The notes beneath the pieces were generated by a model. The model had not been told where the DNA came from and searched no databases. It saw only the letters and a list, made by a program, of their open reading frames with translations. A program made the position numbers and the translations under genes. Below are positions 1 to 11,236 of a stretch of DNA of 64,000 nucleotides, piece by piece (the first letter of the stretch is position 1; the number at the start of each line of letters is the position of its first letter). The stretch comes from Onchidella celtica (Eukaryota; Mollusca; Gastropoda; Systellommatophora; Onchidiidae). The DNA lies in the NCBI GenBank assembly GCA_963931925.1, contig OZ007570.1:55899080-55963079 (forward strand). The letters run 5' to 3'.

Positions 1-1271
1 TTTTCGTGTTTTTCAAAATGAGTTCAAATTTCAGACATACTTTTATCTCTCTGTTTTGAAACAGGAAAAGGGAATAAAATGTTGGCTAAAAAAAATTTTT
101 TTTTTGGGGGGGGGGGGGGGGGTGTTGTTGTTGTTTCGTATACTTCTTTAATCCTATTTGGAAAATTTGCCTTAGTGTCATTGCAGCCCAGTAACAACTG
201 GAGCAGACACATTGTCGCCACAGTGCAGTATGGGGAGGATGGGGGGGGGGGGCACTATCTATGTACCTTGTTCCATGGAGAATGGACATGATAAGAAATT
301 TCAATAGCAAAGGAATTTCAACCAATTCATTAAGAATCCTTTGTTTCTGTGTTTAGGTGCAGGCTATTCAGGTCTGGAGAGACATCAAACGCAGGGAAAT
401 CAAAATCAATACTCCCCTTTTCTGTGGATTTCATAAGCTTGCAGTGTTCTTATTTATCAATCTGAATTGTCATGCTTTGGATGGTAGAGAATATTAAAGG
501 TTTACGATTCTTCAAATGCCACCATCTTGGTTCTTCTTCAATGTGTCTCGTGTTTTTGCACCTCTGTCCTATTTTTTGATGTTCCAATTTCTTCTTCTGA
601 TCAGTGATTTCTTCGTAGATCACAATCATAATTCACTTTTTAAAAATCTTCCTAGTGAGGACTTAACAATCGTTCACTGTGCTTACTGCTGTGGGTTCGT
701 CTAGCAGATCCCGAAATGGCATAGACTGTGCTACCTATCTTAGATTTTCTATGTTAAAGCAACAACAACAAGGTAAAGTCGCACTGTCACAAATGCGAAA
801 GAATTTAGATCAGCGCTCGGGTATCAGAATGATGAAACACCTATAAAAATCAGAGCACTACAATTTATGGGCCCCGAATTGCACTATTTACGGCTCTATT
901 GGCACCAATGAGGCCTACATAATGGAAGGGCGTTACGTGGTGTCACTAATGTCAGGCGACAAAAGCTTGCCAACAAAGACCGACAATCCCAGCGCAGTCT
1001 TGTCACCTCCCATAAACACAACTATCTCTCTCGTTCTTAATCTGCCTTGGCAGTAGGTACTTTGATTACTTACCCTCACAAGGTAGGACAGACAAACATA
1101 TACACGTATTAATACGCACTGCGTAATGATTTTGTTCATAACTATTTTGCTAAAGATACGAAGTGAAGTGAAAGTACAGATTAACGAGACAAAATGGGTG
1201 CGGCGCTAGGGTTGTTTGACTTGTCTCTGGAGCAACTTGGTGCTGGATGTTTTACTACATGTTCATTGGTA
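1..1271. other. Non-coding, no gene recognised
   Basis: No open frame here has protein-like composition. The only structure seen is mononucleotide runs: a poly-T/poly-G run at about 98-122 and another poly-G run near 240-252. The short frames crossing them are runs of Gly, Pro, Val or Phe caused by the homopolymers. Confidence 0.6.
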
Positions 1272-1564
1272 TTATGGTCTGTTTACACTGGTAGGTTTTA
1301 GGAATAGAAAAAAGGAATGGGGGACTGTGTGGGAAGAACTCTCTTGGCTTTTCGTCTTTTGTTTTCCGATTTCCCCCTTGGAAACGTTGTTAGTTTAAAT
1401 TGGTGTTTTCTGAATGAGAAGCGATGCGCATAGGTTTGTTTTGGTCATGTTTCGAAGGGGGGAAATCGGAAAACAAAAGACGGAAAGCCAGGAGAGTTCT
1501 TCCCACACAGTCCCCCATTCCTTTTTCCTGTTCCGAAAACCTACCAGTGTAAACAGACCATAAA
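1272..1564. mobile_element. Foldback (long inverted repeat) element, 293 bp
   Basis: The left arm (about 1272-1387) and right arm (about 1449-1564) are reverse complements of roughly 116 bp with only a few mismatches, separated by a loop of about 61 bp. The two arms give the same translated string on opposite strands, which confirms the symmetry. The ends read TTATGGTCTG and CAGACCATAA, so a TA or TTA target is possible. This structure is typical of foldback MITEs; no second copy was seen in the window, so the superfamily is unknown. Confidence 0.75.
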
Positions 1565-1783
1565 GTTTATATTTGTTATAATTTTTCATCGAATGACTTT
1601 CGTGCAATGTAGTAGTGTGATAATGTGGGAGTAAGGGCTACACTGGGCTACTTTTCTTTTTAAACACCCACGCTAACATTGTCAAGACTCGGCCATAATG
1701 TCTGTGGATAGGTCTTACGATATTTTTGCATATTTAGTAGGAGAAATAGTTTTAAACCACTAGACCCATGATTTGTGCGTCCG

Positions 1784-1845
<62 letters not shown>

Positions 1846-4733
1846 GCTGTATGCCTGCCTGCTTGTCCTGGTAAGTTATTTGTTTCGTTAAATGTTAAAA
1901 GTCGTCATCTTTTATAATTGCCATTATGTCACCCCGCCAAATTTCAGGCCCGCTAAAAAAAAAAAAAACTCCCAATTTAAAAACCAAGAAATTTAGTAGT
2001 CTAAGTCAAGTATCCCTTCTAGAGAACACAAAATATGCCAATGCTAAAAGACGGCATTAAGTAAATACATAAATAATCTATCGCGTGGCCTAATAGGTCG
2101 TTTATAATGCATTACCAATACTTGATAAGAAAATCATGACATGGATATTCTTCAGGCTACACAAACCCAGAGCGAAATGTGTTATCACTGGGTTTTGTTG
2201 CTGTCGTGGCCGCGATAAGGCTTATTCACACTGTGAATTTAATTGTGACAGTATTTGTATTTCTAAGCCACTTTTCAGAAATGTTAAAGTGTGTTGAAAA
2301 TGAGCTGACGTAACTGACATCAACTAATGCACTGGTGAGCCACCAGAACTGAGCACTTTAGTCCATATTTTATAGCTTTTTTTTTTTTTTAAGATCACAG
2401 TACACTGGGACTGTGAAAGACCTTTTTCTTGCTGAAGTGGTTGAATCACAACACGTAATCACAATGTGAAAAGAATTTTGTTACACAAATGCGATCGCCC
2501 TAGCCCAGCGGACACGCTCATAATTATGAGGTAAAAGCCAGTATTCCATGGCAACGTAGACTTTTCTGGAAATTGACTGACCAGAAAAAAAGATAATGAT
2601 TTACAGGTGCGCGCTTATTTCTGCTTACAGTAGATGAAAAGCCAGTTCTGCGTTACGAAATCTGTAGATCCCAGCGTTTTAGTTGGCAGGCTGAACACCG
2701 CAACTTTCAGATAAGTTCTACTGTGGTTTTATTAATATTTTATTACTACCCTAAGCTGCATAGCAGGAAGGTTATATTGGACGGCAAACTGTATAATGGT
2801 GGAAGCAAGGACGGTTTAACAAAGCGGCACAAAGAGTGACCACACCAGCGTGATCATGATCCTAGTTTTTCAAATGTGCAATTGTGATGGTAACGAATCA
2901 AATTTTCATAGTAAATAGGCGCGGGCAAAGCTGGTAGTTAGCCCAGACCAGTTGGGAAATAAGAGCCCATTTTCAGACTGCTCATAAGTATTTGTGTAAG
3001 TAGTGCTAAACGTTGGGGGGGGGGGGGGGGGAGGGTTCTATACTGTAATTCATTCAGAGTCTAATCCCATTTTTACTCTGTTTGGGGCAAAGACATTACT
3101 TGAGGTAAAGTAACCCAGATATACTGCAGGAGGCATGCATACGGCATCTGTATTTATTGACCTGTTTTTATCTGTACTCATCTTTTAAGAATCATCTTCA
3201 ACATTATCAATAATTATTTTGTGCCAAAAGACCCCCCCCCCCCCCCGTGACTCTCTTTACAATACCCTTTCCCCTTTTACCAGGGGGAGTAGGCCTCCCT
3301 CAAAACTATAGGCCCGTGCCAACCGCATCCCCATCCCAACCCCCGCCTCTCACCCCTTTCCATGGTCCGACCGCAGCAAACAAATAAATAAACACTGTGG
3401 AAGCAGAGATAATCATAACAACAGCAACAACCACACAGAAACGATTATTCATAGATCTTTACGCATATTACACAAGAGTTGACTGAAGTCCAATTCTCCG
3501 CCTCTACTATTGTAGCCCTCATCAAGGTTAGGATTAACAGCGGGTGTAATCCGATGCTTCTGCCACTGTGCGACCTATGACTTCACCCCTTAATCCAATT
3601 CCTGTATAAACAAAATGAAATGGCATAATAGCAACATACTCGATGTTTCTCAGCGCAAGTTGCGTTAAACAGAACATGAGACACTTTGTGCTGTCTTTCG
3701 CATTATTAAGTACCGGATTGATTTCAAATGCTTATTATGCAGAGGAAGTTTACTGTTGTTGACATTCAACTTGAAGTGAGATATAAACTTTAGATTTCGC
3801 TTTGATATCAGGAACTTATAATTCCAATCACGAAATGTAAAGGGTATGATCCTGCGGTAATTCAAGAGTGCTTGTGCTCCCAATGCACTCAATGGTTTAC
3901 CCACTGTTTAAGTGCCCCGTTACATTATCCGTGACTTCTATAATGCATAACTTGGGCATTCACTAAGCTGTTGTTGTAAGTACGTACTCTCCCCCTTCCC
4001 CCAAACGTTTTGCGCTAGGGGCTCGTATGTATATGTACTATCCCTAACTTCGTCCTTATAGTATCCTCAGCCCTAAATCTTATGGAATTCCTAACTCGGC
4101 CCCCCTAACCCTTTCAGTTTCAACCAAAAAACTGGAGCAAAACAAAAGCATTTCGGGAGGAGCTGTCTAGCTCTGGAGTCACACATGACTTTGAAAAACG
4201 TCCCCCGAAGGCAAAAAAAATTAAAAAAATTGGGTACGTACGTACGTGTAATAACATCCATTCACTAAATGTATTGGTCATGTTTCATAAATGTCATCGA
4301 AATTGAAATATTGACAGACATGGAATGCTTCGTCGCCATTTTGAGTAAAGTTGTTTAAAATATCACCGGAGAAGAGTAGGTTCTGTGATGTCAAATGAAA
4401 CTAACTTACGGTCTGATTTTACTACTATTATTCTTGTTGTTGTTACTATTGTCGCCGTCGTCGTCGTTGTTTTTTTATTTTTTCTTTAACTTTTTGAAGT
4501 TTAATCTCGTAAATTCTTAAGTATTGCATCTATTTTCATGTCGTTGGACGACCTTACGAAAGATATTATGCAGAGTAATTTAAAAGTTTACATCAGGTAA
4601 GTCTATTATGTAGTTTTCACAGTGCTCTTTTCTTTTCTTGTAAAAGTTGTAGTTTTCTACTGGGAAAAAATGTGTTTAACATAGTAGTTTTCAAATTTTG
4701 TACGAGTTAGAAAAAAAGCACAAATTCTTGTGA
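1565..4733. other. Non-coding, no gene recognised
   Basis: AT-rich sequence with a TC microsatellite, a poly-G run near 3017-3031, a poly-C run near 3233-3246 and a short GTAC-repeat near 4233-4246. Short open frames lack protein-like composition. Confidence 0.55.
1787..1839. repeat. (TC)n microsatellite
   Basis: About 26 uninterrupted TC dinucleotides. Confidence 0.95.
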
Positions 4734-4844
4734 TTTCTCTCTCCCTCCTCGTCCTCCTTTCACTCTCTCTTCTGTCTCTTTCTTTATCTCTCTTTCTTTC
4801 TTTCTTCCTCTCTTTCTTTTTTTCTCCCTCTCTCTTTCGTTCTC

Positions 4845-4879
<35 letters not shown>

Positions 4880-4900
4880 CTCTCTCGTCCTCTCTCTCTC
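4734..4900. repeat. Polypyrimidine CT-rich low-complexity tract
   Basis: Nearly pure pyrimidine on the plus strand with irregular CT and CTTT units. Both strands are open for long stretches (Ser/Leu/Phe on plus, Arg/Glu/Lys on minus), which is an artefact of composition and not coding evidence. Confidence 0.9.
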
Positions 4901-6034
4901 ATTGATTTATGATACACAAAGGAGTCCAAGATTTAAAATGTTCGTCATTGGAAGTATTCACGTTTCCCGCTGGCATGAAAAATCTCAGGTTTAAGATTGA
5001 ATACGGTACGTTCACATGATTCAGCGTTTGAAAAGGGCGACTCAAAGTTCGTCAAGATTCAATCTCAATTGTTCCTACCGATGCTCGCGCATTACAATTC
5101 TGCAATTTTCCAAGCATCAACCAAGACGACATCACCGCAACCTTCACCCCAAATTAACTTAACCCTAACCCACAGCACAAAATGTTCAGTCCGAAAACCC
5201 ACGGGGAGCAGTGCCCCTGCCGGAGCACTTACTTACACAATTGCTATTCGCTTACGCAACTGGCTATCTACAGCTAGTTGTCCTATCACAACCTCATATA
5301 GCAGACGAGACAAGAATTCAAATAAAGTTTATGAAATTTGAGACAGGAGTAAGTACTACGACAGGTATGTATTACTGATACGCCTACAATATGAAAAGCC
5401 GCATGACCTATTGTACACGGGGCTATCGTTAGGTCACACGAGTAGCACAAGCTTCAGGCCCTTAATCGTTTCACCTTATTCGATAAGACAGACCTGTCGA
5501 AACAGTATCAGCCCCTTTGTTACGGGACCACTTTATCGGACACAGGGAGGTGCAACACTGTTCTATTTGCTAGTAGTAGTATGTAGGTGGAGTGGCTGTA
5601 TATTGAAGGGGTATTTGCCATATTGTTGTATGTGACATTTTGCCGATTTCGAGGCTTTGTCGTGAAAGTGGTTCCCTCACTCCTAATTTCATTATGTGTA
5701 AGTGTCATTCCAATCGGTTAATACTTTTCGAGATAATTATGTGTTTGTGACTAATGTTTTATGCCTTTCAGCCCTTTTGTCGTCCAAACTTCAATCCTGA
5801 TTTTCTTGAAAGGGCAAAAATGCACCTAAAACTATATAATATATAGCAAATACACGACGGTATATTGTGATATAATGTCATTCATGCATTTATTTAATAT
5901 TACAGTGCACAAAATATTCAGCTGTTCTCTGCAAGGAATTTTGTGTAAATGTAAATATTTCTATAATAGTATAGGGTTTCCAGGTCTTCTTATCGTAAGT
6001 GTTTTTGTTCTTTCTGGTCTTTATTTTCCATGTA
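4901..6034. other. Non-coding, no gene recognised
   Basis: A 114-codon open frame starts at 4997 and a 74-codon one at 5411. Neither shows a recognisable motif, domain, signal peptide or splice context. I see nothing else in this interval. Confidence 0.5.
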
Positions 6035-6086
6035 ATTATTATTATTATTATTATTATTGTTATTATATTATTATTATTATTATTAA
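6035..6086. repeat. (ATT)n microsatellite
   Basis: Repeated ATT with two interruptions. Confidence 0.9.
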
Positions 6087-6143
6087 CAGCATTATTACTA
6101 GGTTCAATGGCAATCCCGAAACTCCTTCCACCTTTCATTTCAT

Positions 6144-6520
6144 GGTGGGAGAGAGGGGGGGGGGGATATATGAGAGACAAAGAAGGGAAACGGAGGGAGG
6201 AATAGAGAAATAGAGAGTGAGGGAAACGGAGGGAGGAATAGAGAAATAGAGAGTGAGGGAAACGGCGGGAGGAGGGAAGAGGGGGGGGGGAGAAAAAACA
6301 GAGAGAAAAGGGAAAGACGCAGAGTGACAAGAGAGGAGGAGAAGAGAGAGAGAGAAGGGGGGAAATGGGGAAAGGGAGAGAGAGAGAGAAATCGAGACAG
6401 TGAAATTGAGTGAGTGAGAGAGAGAGAGAGGATGAAAGAGAGAGAGACGTAGAAAGAAAGACGGGGGAAAGAAAAAAAGAGAAAGAAAGGAAGGAAGGAA
6501 TGAAGGAAGAAAAAAGAAAA
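6144..6520. repeat. Polypurine GA-rich tract with short tandem duplication
   Basis: Almost pure purine for nearly 380 bp. A segment of about 38 bp reading GAAACGGAGGGAGGAATAG and onward is repeated in tandem near 6187-6262. The long minus-strand frames of Ser/Leu/Phe/Pro are compositional. Confidence 0.9.
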
Positions 6521-7938
6521 CAAACAAACAAACAAAAATTCTTAAATTTCCTCTGGGTTGCTAAGGGCAACAACTAGGACCACGATTTACGCAGTGTAAA
6601 CAAAAAGGTCTCGTGAACCTGCGATAAGGAATACATGACAGCGCTATAGAGATTTTGTCTCCGGGAAACCCATGAGGCATGTTTAGACTGCACAATAAAA
6701 ACTTCTCACCAGTCTCAGCGTCAATAAAAATGAATTTCAGTGCAATCAATCATGCTGCCAGTGGGGGAAGTTTATAGGGCTTTTTGTCAATAAAGATAAT
6801 AACTCAAATAAAGAATAGGGGAGCGGGGGAGGGGGGGGGGGGAAGAATTGTTTAACTTTTTTTTTTGACGTTTGAAAGTGAGAAGTTAGGAAAAGTAAAG
6901 GAGATTTAAAAAAAAAACAACAACAACAGAAGAACGTGTCGATTACACTTCCCGTTTAATCTTGTTTTTATACGTCTATTTGCATATTTGCATATATGAT
7001 AAAACGTGCAGCATTGGGTAGGGAATTTGTGCAAAGAAAACAAATTTAAAAAAAATAAAGACTGGTGGAAGGAACGACAGAAAAGAGATAAGAAACAAGT
7101 GAAAAGAAAAAAAAGGGGGAGAAACAAAGAAAGAAAGAAAGACAGACAGAAACATAAGAAAGAGAGAGACTTATAAAAAAAAAGAAGGAAACGTATTAAC
7201 TGAAATTTGGAAAAATGTTATAGTCTTCATTGGTCTAAACTCACGGAATCCATTGCTATTTTATGTAAGTACTAAAGTATTCTGCATCCTGTTCATTCAC
7301 AGATTACCGTATAAATTACTGGTTCCACGTAAATTTCCTGCTTTTAAAATCCTGTCACCCGCAATGACTTTTGTTCTTGAAAAATGGGAGCATTTCATTA
7401 CCTCTCATATTTCACCCTTTACCGAATTTATAACCTTTGGCAATGAAATAAAACTGTGCTTTCTTACGTGTGCAAGTTGGCACATGGGGTAAGGAGCTGA
7501 AGGTTTGTATTCGCCAGGAAATTGAAATAATTACAGGCCAACCCGAGAATTGAATAAGTTAGTGATACAGTGAGACTAGGTAAACACTTGATCGTGGTAT
7601 AAGCAGCTCGATCGTTGTTTACATTAATTTGATTTCATAACGGAAAGAGTTAAGAATTGTGTAGAGTGGTCTCTGCTGAAGTGAGAAACTTGTGTGGAAA
7701 AAAAACAACAGCCAGTTCTGAAGCGTTAAAATTTGTTGATTTTTATTATTCGTAGTTTTTATGAAGACATAAGTTTTGTTTAGTTAGTAAGCGAGTAGTT
7801 AGTCCTGCCACTTATAGGTAGGAAATGTGAATGAAAAAGCCCAGTCGAAGTTGGACGATAATTAATTCATTAATATTTCGAACTGAAATGTATTATGTTT
7901 CGCAGATTTTCTGCTTTCTTGTAATTAGAATAAAGGCC
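6521..7938. other. Non-coding, no gene recognised
   Basis: AT-rich sequence with a poly-G run near 6829-6842 and purine-rich stretches near 7070-7190. No convincing exon was seen. Confidence 0.5.
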
Positions 7939-8345
7939 TGTGGCGCGTGAATCAAGTCTGTTTTGCCTGCTTTTATAGTGAGATGTGAACTAAGAACAGT
8001 GGCGGATCTACTACCAAACCAATGAAGCTTAACCTTCAGGGTCCCTAATCCAGGAGGGGCCTTAAAGGAGCTTTTCTGAATGTGCCTTGTTACCTGGTCC
8101 CTCTCTGTTGCTGGTTTGGGGGGGGGGGGGAGGGGGGTGAGGCATAACAGTTCAAACTACCGTGTCTAAAAAATGCAGGTCCGCTACTATGGAGTTGATG
8201 GGACCTCACACTTTAGTAAGACCAAAGATACTTGAATAGATGTTTCTAGTACCTTTGGTAAGACTGGTGAATGTCTATCTAGATAATTGATTCAAAGACG
8301 GTTTAAATCTGAATCAAAACAAAGGCGAAACAGACTTGATTCTCT
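7939..8345. mobile_element. Diverged inverted-repeat element interrupted by a nested MITE
   Basis: The left part (about 7939-7996) contains AATCAAGTCTGTTTTGCC and the right part (about 8261-8345) ends in its near reverse complement GGCGAAACAGACTTGATT. The right arm aligns with 53981-54062 on the plus strand and with 45311-45390 on the minus strand. The two arms are separated by a different repeat (7997-8189). It is therefore a dispersed family with one nested copy; the family was not identified. Confidence 0.6.
7997..8189. mobile_element. hAT-like MITE, family A, degraded copy
   Basis: It starts CAGTGGCGGATCTAC and runs in parallel with the better preserved copy at 31720-31901, sharing the AATGAAGCTTA block, the GTTGCTGGTT block and the CATAACAGTTCAA block. 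The right terminal repeat is mutated (GGTCCGCTAC in place of GATCCGCCACTG), and no clean target-site duplication remains. Confidence 0.65.
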
Positions 8346-9296
8346 GTACTATGGCTCTAGGGGCACTCAAAACACACGTCTTGTCACCAGCATGAGATTT
8401 CAGTACACAGTGACTGCGTAATGTCACTGCTCAATGCTAATGGCATAAGTAATTTTTGACACTTCGGAGATATTAAGAAAAAACTGTTTCTTTTTCTGTC
8501 ATTTGGTGACAATATGCAAAAATGATTCTGTTGGATTATTACATTTTCTTATTGGCGCATTTCTTTTTTCTGTGATAGGCTACTATCTGACAGCCTTCGT
8601 GCGCAGGAATGCAATGAACCGTCAGCTGCCTTTTGGCATAAGTCTGGCGTATGCCATTATCGTAGAGCAGTGACGATAATTACCTTGCATTAAAGTGAAA
8701 GTGTTACATTAAGGAAAGATTTCTTCCACTGGAGAAATGTACTGGTGCGATTCATACCAATGTTGTGACAGTAGTTATTAAGGCTATATAACCAAAATAC
8801 TCACAATTTCCCCATATTTTGTGACTTTTTCTTGAACTATGCGGTTGTTGTGGTCAACTAGGCAAACCTTACTGGGAAAAGTCATTATACATATATAAAC
8901 AAAAAACAAAAGTTTCGCCATATGACCCAAATAGTTACTTCAAAAATAATTACACAATATAGAACGGAAGGGTGGCTTTTTGCGGTCATTAGAACACAGT
9001 CATTTGATTCCTTTGTGTTGCATAACCTGGGCAACAGTTGAATACCTTGGCGGTTTTCATTTGAAAGTCATAGTGTGGTAATTGACTGAAACGCCCACAC
9101 AACATTAAACGAATTCCTGCTGCAGTTAATTCAGTACCGCCTTAGCTTTCACTATCAATCAGGAATTGCTACAACCTTTCAAGAACACTGCTTTATTTAA
9201 CAAGGTGTAATTTATTTCTGGGGCGGCGCGGCTTGGGAAGAGAGAGAGAGTGAATTGGTAACGAGTGGGGCCTGATCGTGGAGACAAGTGTTGGTA
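8346..9296. other. Non-coding, no gene recognised
   Basis: Mixed-composition unique sequence. 8575-8700 has lower simplicity and more CpG than its surroundings and carries the short inverted pair ATTATCGT/ACGATAAT near 8656-8680. I see no gene. Confidence 0.45.
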
Positions 9297-10494
9297 ATAA
9301 TAATAATAATAATAATAGTTCGTCCATCAGGTATGATGATGACCTTAACAACACCAGAGGAATAAAGAACAGAAATTGTTGAGAATTTCAACACATGGAC
9401 AATAAAGAGAACTAAAGGACACAGAGGACAGAATGGAAAGACTGTTCTTTCATGACTTATGGCTTCTCATGTGACTGATAAGTCCTATTTTTGCCCTGCA
9501 GACCCTTCCGCATAAATGACAAGAGTGCTCCGTTGGTTCAGTACCACTGGGCCTTTTCTTGCGCCGTTCTCTTTTTTTGATAGCCTGCTGGACTCTGTCA
9601 GCTTCCCATGCTTTGCTGCCTCTGGTAAGGGCCGCCCTCCAATTTGCACGATCAAGCGAGAGCTTTTCCCACTCACTCACATCAATGGCAAAGGCCTTCA
9701 GTGATTGCTTGAGAGTGTCTTTGTAACGTCTCTTTGGGGCCCCAACATTCCTCGTTCCATTGGAGAGCTCAGAGAAGAAGATTTGCTTAGGGAGTCTGGA
9801 GTCGGGCATTCTGACAACATGTCCTGCCCAACGTAGCTGAATTTTTTTCAGGTGGCAGAAGATGCTCAATTCCTTGGCACGATTGAGGACCTCAGTGTCT
9901 GGAATTTTATCCTGCCATTTGATCCTTAGGATCTTTCTAAGGCAGGCCAGATGAAAGTGATTTAGCTTTCTGGCATGCGATTGGTACACTGTCCAGGTTT
10001 CAGCCCCATAGAGTAGGGTGGGAAGGACCACAGCATTGTACACTTTCAGCTTAGTGTCTGTGCGAATGCCGGCGACATCCCATACTCTCTTTCGAAGCCT
10101 GCCAAATGCAGAGCTGGCTTTGCTGATTCTTGAGAGAATTTCAGTATCAACACGAGCCGCGGAAGACAGTGTACTGCCAAGATAGGTGAAGTTCTCCGAC
10201 ACCTTCAGAAGACTGTCATGGACTTTGATATTTGGGGTCACAGGATACTTGTCGTCTGGAGTAGGCTGATGGAGCACTTCCGTCTTCTTTGTGCTTATTG
10301 TGAGGCCAAAGTTGTCACAGGCACTAGAGAACTTATCAACACAGTTTTGCATGCTATCCTCATCGTGTGCCAGAAGTGCACAATCATCAGCAAATAGTAG
10401 GTCACAGACTTGAGTACTTTTGGTTTTGGTTTTTGCCTGAAGTCTCCTGAGGTTGAATAGACTGCCATCAGTTCGGTACTTGATGCTTACCCCT
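9297..10494 (-). mobile_element. 5'-truncated LINE (non-LTR retrotransposon) 3' end
   Basis: Reading the minus strand, the element begins inside the reverse transcriptase just before the catalytic FADD block, runs through a C-terminal zinc finger to a stop at 9450, continues through a short 3' UTR and ends in an (ATT)n tail at about 9297-9316. Upstream of 10494 the reading frame meets a stop and stops resembling reverse transcriptase. Truncation at the 5' end and a microsatellite 3' tail are both normal outcomes of target-primed reverse transcription. I could not identify a target-site duplication. The exact clade cannot be assigned without a tree. Confidence 0.85.
9450..10494 (-). pseudogene. 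Reverse transcriptase C-terminal fragment of a LINE
   Basis: The frame opens before an ATG at 10352: the codons before it read IKYRTDGSLFNLRRLQ and then LLFADDCALLAHDED, so the catalytic FADD (variant of YADD) lies at 10383-10394. After it come the LTISTKKTEVL block, a thumb-like region, IRWQD-type connection sequence (IKWQDKIPDTEVL here), the WAGHV motif, and a C-terminal C-x2-C-x12-H-x3-H finger (CHLC...HMRSH) near 9456-9516. These are the landmarks of LINE ORF2 proteins in invertebrates. The N-terminal endonuclease and the front of the palm are missing, so the fragment is not a complete enzyme. The remaining 3' 1 kb has no frameshift or stop, which suggests a fairly young insertion. Confidence 0.88.
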
Positions 10495-11011
10495 TGAGGA
10501 GGAGAGCTGGTAAGAGTGTTGGTAAGACCTCAATATCTGTACATAAGTGCGCTGATTCGTTTGGTGACCATGTAGAGACCGCCAGCACTTGGATTTCTCC
10601 CACCCACAACATAGTTTTGTATGTGTATAAATACATGTGTGCAAATTGTGTTTCTCGAACGTCCTTTGTCTGAAACGCTAAAGATTTCTTAAGAAATCCG
10701 ATCTCCATGAGCTGGCCAGGGCGTGGCTGGTAGGTAAGCACAGAGTTAATAATGATAATAAGCTGATGAACAGATGTTATCAAGTTTACCATTATCATAT
10801 TCATTATGTTGAATGTGTGCAGTTTGAAAGTGCTTTTAAAAATCTGTTTGAGGATTTTAATTGAATTTAACACAGCCTTGCAATACACTTGGAATTGGAA
10901 GCAATTATTATGTTAAGATTATTTTGATAATATCATACTGAGCGCTACTTTAAATCGTTTATTCCATCATCAACTAGGATGTTACAATAATGTCGTCATC
11001 TTGATCGTAAT
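10495..11011. other. Non-coding flank of the LINE
   Basis: A minus-strand open frame here has no recognisable motif and begins as the LINE frame ends, so it is probably incidental. I see nothing else. Confidence 0.5.
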
Positions 11012-11236
11012 CTGTGCACAGTTGAATTATGTCCTGCGTGTCAGGTCAATGTGTTTTAGTTAGGGAAGCATATTGTGTGCACTGTTAATTTAATTAATTT
11101 ATCAGTGTGTGTGTATATATGTGTGTGTGCGCGCTATGTATCATACTTTCTGCTTCTGTAACTATATTGTTATGTATTCAATGATCAAAACAAATTTCCT
11201 TGTACAAGGACGAATAAAATTTATCTTATCTTATGG
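11012..11236 (+). mobile_element. Retroposon 3' tail, ATCTTATC-ended family, copy 1
   Basis: About 225 bp that recur in inverted orientation at 46696-46932. Shared landmarks are TGAATTATGTCCTGCGTG, GGGAAGCATATTGTGTGCAC, a TGTGTG-rich stretch, GCTTCTGTAACT, and the terminus CAAGGACGAATAAAATTTATC followed by TTATCTTATC. The terminal short repeat is typical of LINE or LINE-mobilised SINE 3' ends. No open reading frame is present. It may be a SINE or only the truncated 3' UTR of a LINE. Confidence 0.8.

Noticed and set aside
4997..5341. 114-codon frame as a gene
   Set aside because: No motif, no splice context, and low-complexity Ser/Thr content typical of chance frames.
5890..6573. 227-codon minus-strand Ser/Leu/Phe/Pro frame
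   Set aside because: It reads through a purine-rich tract and an ATT microsatellite, so it is compositional.
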